A DNA stretch of 64,000 bases. Origin: Synechococcus sp. CS-1332. GTDB lineage: Bacteria > Cyanobacteriota > Cyanobacteriia > PCC-6307 > Cyanobiaceae. Each line of letters begins with the position of its first letter. Positions within the stretch are counted from its first letter, which is position 1. Both the position numbers and the translations under genes were made by a program. The stretch lies in assembly GCF_025127995.1 (NCBI RefSeq), contig NZ_JAHLYP010000056.1, positions 1-64,000 on the forward strand, written 5' to 3'. Of the stretch, positions 57,620 through 64,000 are shown piece by piece. A model generated the notes under the pieces. That model was not told the DNA's origin, ran no database searches, and was given only the letters and a program-made list of their open reading frames with translations.

Positions 57620-57967
57620 TCAGTGGCCTGCCGCGGTGGCCACGGCGGTGAAGCTGGAGGGATCAGCGACGGCCAGCTGGGCCAGCATCTTGCGATTGAG
57701 GCGCACATCGGCGCGCTTGAGACCACCGATCAGCTTGCTGTAGCTGAGGCCGTTCATGCGGGCGGCGGCGTTGATCCTGGCGATCCAGAGGCGGCGGAAA
57801 TCACGCTTGCGGCGGCGACGGTCGCGGTAGGCGTTGCAGAGGGCCTTCATGACCCGCTGATTGGCGGTACGGAACAGGCTGCCGTTGCTCCCCTGGAAGC
57901 CGCGGGCGAGGCGAAGAATTTTGTTGCGGCGTTTGCGGGCGACGTTGCCCCTCTTGACGCGGGCCAT
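57620..57967 (-). CDS. rplT: Large ribosomal subunit protein bL20
   Basis: 115 residues. A typical L20: [24 protein letters not shown], then [40 protein letters not shown]. It nucleates 50S assembly and can self-repress. It follows rpmI by 62 bases in the usual rpmI-rplT order; infC is not adjacent. Confidence 0.97.
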   Translation of the reverse strand: MARVKRGNVARKRRNKILRLARGFQGSNGSLFRTANQRVMKALCNAYRDRRRRKRDFRRLWIARINAAARMNGLSYSKLIGGLKRADVRLNRKMLAQLAVADPSSFTAVATAAGH

Positions 57968-58029
57968 GGGAGGTGATCTCTGGGTGGAAAAAAAGGAAAG
58001 CGGAAGCTCCGGAGGGAGCTCGGCCGGAC

Positions 58030-58230
58030 TCAGCCGGCGTAGGGCAGCATCCGGGCCACGTTGTCGTGGTCGCGATCGTCAACCACCGCCATGGTCCCCA
58101 GATAGCGCTTGCGCTTGGGGCTCTTGTGGTCGAGCAGGTGGTTGAGGAAGGCACGCCGGCGCATGAACTTGCCGGTGCCGGTGGCCTTGAACCGCTTCGC
58201 GGCCGCTTTGCGGGTCTTGAGCTTCGGCAT
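58030..58230 (-). CDS. rpmI: Large ribosomal subunit protein bL35
   Basis: 66 residues, [20 protein letters not shown] through [18 protein letters not shown], the standard L35 signature. An upstream ATG in frame at 58260 is disregarded because L35 begins MPKLKT. Divergent from the SpoIID-like gene. Confidence 0.96.
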   Translation of the reverse strand: MPKLKTRKAAAKRFKATGTGKFMRRRAFLNHLLDHKSPKRKRYLGTMAVVDDRDHDNVARMLPYAG

Positions 58231-58300
58231 CTCGGTAGGCGCAGGCACAAACAAGCACACTACGACGCGGGTGTACCCCCCTCCAACCCCTGCCGTGTCG

Positions 58301-59890
58301 ATGTCGCTGCGTCCCCCTGTTCTGGCCAGGCTGCTGCTGGTGATGGCTCTCCTGTTCCCGACTGGCTGCAGGGCCGATCAGTCGCCACTCCCCCCGCCAC
58401 CGCCTCCCGCCTCGGACGCTTCTGCCCCTGGGCCAGCCACCTTGATGCACTGGCCGGTGGCCCGGCCGGCCCCGTTGACGGCGGCCAACCCGGTCCTGTG
58501 GGTGGCCCTGGCGGCACGGCTGGGTCCGGCTCCGGGGGAGGTCCCGACGGCCCAGCCCCTGCGACTGCGCAGCAGCAGCGGTCTGCTGACCCTGATGGAT
58601 GCGAACGGGCTGCGCTTCCAGGCCCCCGAGCTGGTGCTGCACTGGCGCCGCGAGGTTCTGGCCCAGCCCACGACGCTGCGGCGCCGCGTGCTGGGGCCGT
58701 TTGCCAGCTTCGAGAGCGCTGAGCAGGCGGCTGGGCTCTGGCGCGCCGTGGGGGTGGAGGCCGCGATCGCCAGGCCCCGGGACTGGGAGGTGTGGGCCCC
58801 GGCCGGGGCGCCCGATCCTGCCCCCCTTCCCGACGGCGTGCGGCTGACGGGCTTGCAGCGGGTGGTTGCCGAGCGGGTCGGGCTGGAGTTGCGCCGGGCC
58901 CAGGGGGTGGTGGCCCTGGCCTCCCCGATCCGGATCGGGGCCCCCGGGGGCCTGCTCTGGAAGCAGGGGGCCTACGCCGGCCCCTTCCAGCTGCTGGCCG
59001 ATGCCCACGGGGGCTGGAGCCTGGTGGAGCAGGTGCCCCTGGAGCGCTATCTGGAGGGAGTGGTGCCCCACGAGATCGGTGCCGGGGTTCCGGCCGCGGC
59101 CCTCGAGGCCCAGGCCGTGCTGGCGCGCACCTGGGCAGTGCGCAACCAGCACCGCTTCGTGGTGGATGGCTACCACCTCTGCGCCGACACCCAGTGCCAG
59201 GTGTACAGCGACCCGCGCCACGCCGGCGCCGCCGTGCGCCAGGCCATTGCCGCCACCCGGCTGGCCGTGCTGATGGGCGCCGATGGACCCATCCACGCCG
59301 TCTACCACGCCAGCAACGGTGGTGTCAGCGCCGCTTATCCGGAGGCCTGGAACGGCGCGCCGGTCCCCTACCTGACCCCCTTCCCCGACGGGCCCGCCCC
59401 CTTCCAGGCCCGGTTCCCCGTGCCCCTGGCCGCCACGGCCCTGCCGACGTTGCTGCGGGACGGGCAAGCGGCCTGGGGGGCTGACCATCCCGTCTTCCGC
59501 TGGCAGCGGCAGCTCACGGCCGCCCAGATCGCCGCCGCCCTGGGGCCGGAGCGGGGGGTGGGGCAGCCCACCGCCTTGAAGGTGCTGGCCCGTGGCCCCA
59601 GCGGCCGGGTGCTGGCCCTCGAGGTGCAGGGAAGCGAAGGCCGCACCGTGTTGCGGCTGGATGCCATCCGCCGCACCCTGCGCAGCCTGCCCAGCACCCT
59701 GTTCACGCTGCAGCCGGCGGGAGCGGGGGTGTGGCGGCTGGTCGGCGGGGGGTTTGGCCACGGGGCCGGTCTCTCCCAGGCTGGAGCCATCGATCTGGCC
59801 GGCCGAGGCTGGAGCACGCGCCGGATCCTGGCGCACTACTACCCCGGCACCACGCTGCAACCGCTCGGTGCCGGTGGCGATTCCCCTTAG
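58301..59890 (+). CDS. SpoIID/LytB-domain lipoprotein
   Basis: 529 residues. The lipobox-like LLFPTGC (Cys about 23) is followed by a Pro-rich spacer. SpoIID-domain landmarks are [60 protein letters not shown] and [19 protein letters not shown] near the C-terminus. SpoIID-type proteins are lytic transglycosylases acting on denuded glycan strands; similar cyanobacterial proteins may remodel peptidoglycan. GTG at 58295 is an alternative start. Confidence 0.88.
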   Translation: MSLRPPVLARLLLVMALLFPTGCRADQSPLPPPPPPASDASAPGPATLMHWPVARPAPLTAANPVLWVALAARLGPAPGEVPTAQPLRLRSSSGLLTLMDANGLRFQAPELVLHWRREVLAQPTTLRRRVLGPFASFESAEQAAGLWRAVGVEAAIARPRDWEVWAPAGAPDPAPLPDGVRLTGLQRVVAERVGLELRRAQGVVALASPIRIGAPGGLLWKQGAYAGPFQLLADAHGGWSLVEQVPLERYLEGVVPHEIGAGVPAAALEAQAVLARTWAVRNQHRFVVDGYHLCADTQCQVYSDPRHAGAAVRQAIAATRLAVLMGADGPIHAVYHASNGGVSAAYPEAWNGAPVPYLTPFPDGPAPFQARFPVPLAATALPTLLRDGQAAWGADHPVFRWQRQLTAAQIAAALGPERGVGQPTALKVLARGPSGRVLALEVQGSEGRTVLRLDAIRRTLRSLPSTLFTLQPAGAGVWRLVGGGFGHGAGLSQAGAIDLAGRGWSTRRILAHYYPGTTLQPLGAGGDSP

Positions 59891-59903
59891 AGTCACGGCC
59901 TGG

Positions 59904-61322
59904 ATGAGGAGCACCATGGCTGCCGGCGGCAGTGACAGCGATCGCCGCCGTGCCAAGGCGGCCCTGTTCCTCGCCTGCTGTGGCTTGGTCGGCATCGCCC
60001 CCCACTGGCTGCCCCCCGGCCGCAGTCTTGTGCCGGCGATCACCCTGGCCACCCTGCTGGGCGGGTACAGCCTGCGAACCGTTCTGCTTCAGGCCTTCCG
60101 CCGCAGCCGCAGTGAGGAGCCCTCGGAGGATCTTTCGGCTGCTGCCCTTCTGTCGTCGGCGCCTGCGTCAGCGGTTGACGTGGTGGTGGCCGCCCGCGAC
60201 GAGCAGGCGGTGATTGCCCGCCTGGTGGAGCGCATCGCTGCCCTGAGCTGGCCCGAGGGCCAGCTGACCCTCTGGGTGGTGGATGACGGCAGTGACGATC
60301 GCACCCCCGAGCTGCTGGCCGAGCTCCAGGGGCGCCATCCCTTCCTGCGGGTGTTGCGCCGCCCCCGGGATGCGGGGGGCGGCAAGTCAGGCGCCCTGAA
60401 TCTGGTGCTGCAGCAGCTGGGTGGCCGCTGGATGCTGGTGCTCGATGCGGATGCCGATCTGGAGTCCGATGTGCTCGAGCGCCTCGTGCCGTGGGCCGAG
60501 GCGGGTGGCTGGGCGGCGGTGCAGCTGCGCAAGGCGGTGGCCAATGCCCAGACCAACCTGCTCACCACCGCCCAGGCGATGGAGATGGCCTTCGACGCCA
60601 TGATTCAGGAGGGTCGTCTTGCCAACGGCGGGGTGGCTGAATTGCGTGGCAATGGCCAGCTGCTCTCACGGGAGGCGCTGCTGAAGGTCGGCGGCTTCAA
60701 CGAGGACACCGTGACCGACGACCTCGACCTCAGCTTCCGCTTCCTGCTCGCGGGCCTGCCGATCGGCGTGCTCTGGGATCCCCCGGTGCAGGAGGAGGCG
60801 GTGCTGACATTGCCGGCCCTGTGGCGCCAGCGCCAGCGCTGGGCGGAAGGCGGGCTGCAGCGCTTCTTCGACTACGGCCCCGGCCTGGTCTCCAACCGTC
60901 TCGGTTTCAGCCAGAAGCTGGATCTCACCTGCTTTTTCCTGCTGCAGTACGTGCTGCCCGTGGTGGCCAGCGCCGATCTGATCGGCACCGTGCTCACCCG
61001 TACGGCGCCCACCATGTGGCCGTTCTCGATCGTGGCCCTGGCCCTCTCGGGCATGGCGATCGCCACGGGCTGCCGGCGGCCATCGGAGGGGCCGCCCCTG
61101 CCGGCGATGAACCCCTTCAGTGCGGGGCTGGGCATCCTCTATCTGGTCCACTGGTTCGTGGTGATTCCCTGGGTGACGTTGAAGATGGCCCTGCTGCCCA
61201 AGAAGCTGGTCTGGGTCAAGACGCTTCACCTTGGCGGCGACCAATGTGATCTCGCCACGGCTGATGGAAGTTCTACTGAAGACCCAGAAGGCCACTCGGA
61301 ACTGCTCTCCGAGCCTGGCTGA
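59904..61322 (+). CDS. mgdA: Monoglucosyldiacylglycerol synthase (GT2, MgdA-like)
   Basis: 472 residues. N-terminal membrane helices, then a GT2 domain: VDVVVAARDEQAVIARLVERI, VVDDGSDDRTPELLAEL, LDADADLESDVL, and the MgdA-like block AVQLRKAVANAQTNLL ... GELRGNGQ-like ELRGNGQLLSREALLKVGGFNEDTVTDDLDLSF. QRQRWAEGGLQRF is the (Q/R)xxRW motif of processive GT2 enzymes. C-terminal membrane helices follow. It makes GlcDG, the precursor of galactolipids in cyanobacteria. Confidence 0.88.
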   Translation: MRSTMAAGGSDSDRRRAKAALFLACCGLVGIAPHWLPPGRSLVPAITLATLLGGYSLRTVLLQAFRRSRSEEPSEDLSAAALLSSAPASAVDVVVAARDEQAVIARLVERIAALSWPEGQLTLWVVDDGSDDRTPELLAELQGRHPFLRVLRRPRDAGGGKSGALNLVLQQLGGRWMLVLDADADLESDVLERLVPWAEAGGWAAVQLRKAVANAQTNLLTTAQAMEMAFDAMIQEGRLANGGVAELRGNGQLLSREALLKVGGFNEDTVTDDLDLSFRFLLAGLPIGVLWDPPVQEEAVLTLPALWRQRQRWAEGGLQRFFDYGPGLVSNRLGFSQKLDLTCFFLLQYVLPVVASADLIGTVLTRTAPTMWPFSIVALALSGMAIATGCRRPSEGPPLPAMNPFSAGLGILYLVHWFVVIPWVTLKMALLPKKLVWVKTLHLGGDQCDLATADGSSTEDPEGHSELLSEPG

Positions 61323-61511
61323 GCCGACCGACGACAACCGCATGGGCATTGCAAGACTCATGAAATCTGTGGTTCTGTGATTCGCAAGAATGCCAATAGC
61401 CTGCTTGCATGAATCCATGAGCTTCAATGATGAACGGGATGACTTCCTGACTCATCATGGTGAGGCGATTTCATCTTTGGATCGAACGGTTTTCTTGCCT
61501 GGGCTAGATCT

Positions 61512-62468
61512 ATGAGAGGAGCCATGGTGCCCAGTGTTGATGTTTCTGTCGTCATCCCGTGCTTTAACTCAAGGGATTATGTAGGAGAGGCGATCAGATC
61601 CGTGCATTCTTCGCACGGACTGTCGATTGAGGTGATTGTTGTCGATGACGGATCGACTGATGGGTCCTTGGAAGAGTTGAATCGGCTGCGTGAAGCCGAA
61701 TTTCCATTCCTGAAGATCCTTTCTCATCCAGGACATGTCAACTTTGGGGCCAGCTCATCAAGGTGCCTGGGATTCCATGCTTCCACTGGCCGTTACTTAG
61801 CATTTCTAGATGCAGACGATATCTTTATGCTTGACAAGATTGATATTCAGGTTAAAACAATGGATCAACATCCTGATGTTGTGCTGTGTCATGCTGGTGT
61901 TCATGTCATCGGGGATGTGGATAAGGCGGCTTTCTTTGAATCCATCTTTTCTCGCAACCCCACCCATCCCTATAGACTGCGCCGTCAGCGAGATTATTTG
62001 ATCAGGAACAACATCTGTAACTCCTCTGTGGTGGTTCGCTCGTCGGCACTAAAGGGGATTCCATTTTCTTATGTCCAGTTGGCTCAGTATGAGGACTGGT
62101 TGTGCTGGTCGCTTCTGGCTGCAAAGGGATACTTTATCTATCTAGATCAGCCTCTTGTTGGCTACCGGGTTCATGGTCATTCGGCGACATCATCGATGGT
62201 CAAAGGCAAGCTTCGGCACCTCTATGCATTGCTCGAGTACAAGCTCGTTCTTTTGGCACGCTCTGAATCAGGTATTCATGCACTTCGCGTCTTGTTTTCT
62301 CTTTTGGAAACGATACGCCTACTTTTAGTGGAGTACCTATGGGATCCGATGGAACTGGCAGGCAAATCGTCGGGAGTTCGAAAGAACCTTGTTGTTTGGT
62401 TCGTCATTGGAGGGGCAAAAGTCATTCGAAAATGTTGGAGCCCTGCTGCGAGAGAATCACGAGCTTAG
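61512..62468 (+). CDS. AT-rich GT2 glycosyltransferase, probably acquired
   Basis: 318 residues. GT-A fold: VSVVIPCFNSRDYVGEAI, VIVVDDGSTDGSLEEL, GRYLAFLDADDIF with the DxD-like DADD, and EDWLCWSLLAAKGYFIYLDQPLVGYRVHG typical of chain-sugar transferases. No membrane helix is clear except a weak C-terminal one. The gene and its flanks (61323-62490) are far AT-richer than the neighbours mgdA and dnaX, suggesting recent transfer. The sugar specificity is unknown. Confidence 0.85.
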   Translation: MRGAMVPSVDVSVVIPCFNSRDYVGEAIRSVHSSHGLSIEVIVVDDGSTDGSLEELNRLREAEFPFLKILSHPGHVNFGASSSRCLGFHASTGRYLAFLDADDIFMLDKIDIQVKTMDQHPDVVLCHAGVHVIGDVDKAAFFESIFSRNPTHPYRLRRQRDYLIRNNICNSSVVVRSSALKGIPFSYVQLAQYEDWLCWSLLAAKGYFIYLDQPLVGYRVHGHSATSSMVKGKLRHLYALLEYKLVLLARSESGIHALRVLFSLLETIRLLLVEYLWDPMELAGKSSGVRKNLVVWFVIGGAKVIRKCWSPAARESRA

Positions 62469-62489
62469 TGGCAGCTGTCTATTGAGTGA

Positions 62490-64000
62490 TCAAGGACTAT
62501 CTTCAAAATCTTCAATCACTTCACCTCCGAAGAAGTCTGCAAGAGTTCGAGCTTTCTCGTTAAGGGGCGATTGGGGGTGTGCGCGCATGGGCGATGTGCC
62601 CTTGATTTCTTGTTCCACTGGCTCACTTGAAGCGCAATCATATGGTTGCGTTGGGAGAGTTGTTTTGAGGGGTGGAGTGCTGCCAGCCTGAGGAAGTGAG
62701 GGAAGAGATCTGCTTATCGGCTGCGGACCACTTCTTTGCTCAGAGGGTGTGAACTCACGCCTGTCCATGGTGATTGGAGGACTGGGCAGTGGCTGTGGGG
62801 TTGCTTCTGCCACCCCAGCCTCGAGTGAGAGCTGTCGTGGGCTTCCCAGGGCACTGGCCACCGCTTTCTCCAGCAGGGGAAGGCGGCTCTGAACCATGGC
62901 CATCCAGGTGCCAGCCACCCGCACCACCGCCCGACGCTCGTCCAGCCGCAGGAGCTCGGCCTGCTGGGATAGAAGCATCCGGGTGGAGGGCAGTTCCAAG
63001 CTGGCCAGGATCTGCTGCCACAGCTCCGCCAGGTTCTCGCTGGCGGGTGCTGCCGCCTCTGGGGACGCCTCTGTGGACCCCGCCTCTGGGGTGACCGCTG
63101 GCGCCGCCGCTGCCGTCGGCAAGGGCCGCTCGACGCTGCGGCCTGGCTGATGGACCTCCGCGCCGCCCTGAACGGGGGCTGCCGGGGTAGGGGCGACGGG
63201 GGCCGGTTCGGCGAGAAGGCCCAGCAGCAGTACCTCCAGCCACAGCCGCGGTTGGACGCTGTGGCGCAGCTGTTGCTCACTGCCCTTCAGCTGGGACTGC
63301 CACCGCAGCAGGCGGGCCTTGCCGATCCCACGGGCGACCTCGGGCAACTGCGGCCGCAGCTCCGGAGACACGCTGGTGAGGTCCAGCCGGTCCGGGGCCA
63401 CCCCCGCCAGCAGCAGGTCCCGCAGCAGGCTGACCAGGCCCTGAAGCACGGCGGCAGGTTCCCGCCCCCGATCCAGCAGTTCGCGGCAGCCCTCGACCAC
63501 CTGCAGGGGATCGGTCGCGGCCATGGCGCCAGCCAGCCGCAGCAGCTCCTGATCCGGCACCGCTCCCAGCAGATCCCACACCGCCTCTGCCGCGATCGGC
63601 GCCGGCAGCAGGCTGAGCTGGTCCAGCAGGCTTTCGGCATCCCGCAGGCCTCCCTGGGAGCGCTGGGCCACCAGATGCAGGGCCTCCGGGGTGATGCCGA
63701 TGGACTCCTCGGCGGCGATCCAGTGCAGATGCCCCTCCAGGGCCTCCAGGGGGATGCGACGGAAATCGAAGCGCTGGCAGCGGCTCAAGATGGTGGGCAG
63801 CACCCGCTGGGGATCGGTGGTGGCGAGCACGAACACCACCCGCGGCGGGGGTTCCTCCAGCGTCTTGAGCAGGGCGTTGAAGGCGGCAGTGGAGAGCATG
63901 TGGCACTCATCCACCACGTAGACCTTCCAGCGGGCCTGGACCGGAGCAAAGCGGGACCGTTCGATCAGTTCGCGGATGTTGTCGACGCCGGTGTTGGAGG
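62490..64000 (-). CDS. dnaX: DNA polymerase III subunit gamma/tau, partial at the window edge
   Basis: About 500 C-terminal residues are visible; the N-terminal ATPase lies beyond 64000. The clamp-loader AAA+ landmarks at the visible start are VDECHMLSTAAFNALLKTLEEPP (Walker B/DEAH-like) and LATTDPQRVLPTILSRCQRFDF with the arginine finger SRC. Then comes domain III (GLRDAESLLDQLSLL), and a tau-like tail ends ADFFGGEVIEDFEDSP. It loads the beta clamp. Confidence 0.95.
   Translation of the reverse strand, partial: SNTGVDNIRELIERSRFAPVQARWKVYVVDECHMLSTAAFNALLKTLEEPPPRVVFVLATTDPQRVLPTILSRCQRFDFRRIPLEALEGHLHWIAAEESIGITPEALHLVAQRSQGGLRDAESLLDQLSLLPAPIAAEAVWDLLGAVPDQELLRLAGAMAATDPLQVVEGCRELLDRGREPAAVLQGLVSLLRDLLLAGVAPDRLDLTSVSPELRPQLPEVARGIGKARLLRWQSQLKGSEQQLRHSVQPRLWLEVLLLGLLAEPAPVAPTPAAPVQGGAEVHQPGRSVERPLPTAAAAPAVTPEAGSTEASPEAAAPASENLAELWQQILASLELPSTRMLLSQQAELLRLDERRAVVRVAGTWMAMVQSRLPLLEKAVASALGSPRQLSLEAGVAEATPQPLPSPPITMDRREFTPSEQRSGPQPISRSLPSLPQAGSTPPLKTTLPTQPYDCASSEPVEQEIKGTSPMRAHPQSPLNEKARTLADFFGGEVIEDFEDSP

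Overview
This window looks like the chromosome of a high-GC picocyanobacterium of the Cyanobium/Synechococcus group. The evidence is the set of oxygenic-phototroph genes: a Gap2-type GAPDH, the sulfolipid pair sqdB-sqdX, a MgdA-type glucolipid synthase, a Psb34-like one-helix protein, a Ycf37-like TPR protein and a CYP38/TLP40-like cyclophilin. It also carries many small proteins of the kind seen in marine and freshwater Synechococcus. Most genes are packed tightly, with overlaps of 1-20 bases and frequent GTG or TTG starts.

Positions 1-8760 are accessory DNA. The window opens with a 126-base inverted duplication (1-126 and 191-316), which may be a contig-end artefact. Next come a hicA-hicB toxin-antitoxin pair and a Phd-like antitoxin/PIN toxin/GNAT operon, both on the minus strand. 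The promoter of the second operon overlaps the 5' end of a truncated integron integrase (2577-3008, plus strand). To its right is a decayed integron cassette array of visibly lower GC (about 3179-6275). It holds a HEPN-motif protein, a cyclic-nucleotide-binding-fold protein, an SRPBCC protein cut by an in-frame TAG, and a 4-oxalocrotonate tautomerase. Three attC-like sites of 86-91 bases with imperfect internal inverted repeats, plus matching cassette-boundary heptamers, support this reading. After it come a secreted Cys-containing protein, a GNAT gene, a truncated unknown gene, and a scar in which IS3-like transposase remnants are fused to a decayed copy of the 3' end of gyrA.

Positions 8760-38980 are mostly core genome: a fucosyltransferase-like protein, a GyrA/ParC paralogue, a TPR protein, queG, an HpsJ-like protein, DUF502, nusB, ftsY, a SpoIIE-type phosphatase, argH, a glycine-rich RRM protein, dus, and a BaiN-like flavoprotein. 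These are followed by the type IV pilus motors pilB-pilT-pilC, the chaperone operon grpE-dnaJ-tusA-rsgA, ebfC, murC-murB, gap2, thiL with the lumenal cyclophilin, efp-accB and pdxA.

Positions 38980-45410 carry an SDR epimerase-like gene, an HNH endonuclease divergent from a compact SNF2-type helicase, small secreted and lipoprotein genes, half of an AbrB-type membrane protein, several short picocyanobacterial proteins and tRNA-Gly(CCC).

Positions 45410-64000 carry a class-V aminotransferase, cbiD (with a puzzling start), guaA, a class B PBP2, sqdB-sqdX, psb34-like, thiG, ycf37-like, rpmI-rplT, a SpoIID-like protein, mgdA, an AT-rich acquired glycosyltransferase, and the C-terminal part of dnaX running off the window.

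The most notable feature is the relic integron. It is unusual in a picocyanobacterium, and its integrase fragment points the same way as its cassettes. No CRISPR array, rRNA operon or clear riboswitch was seen.
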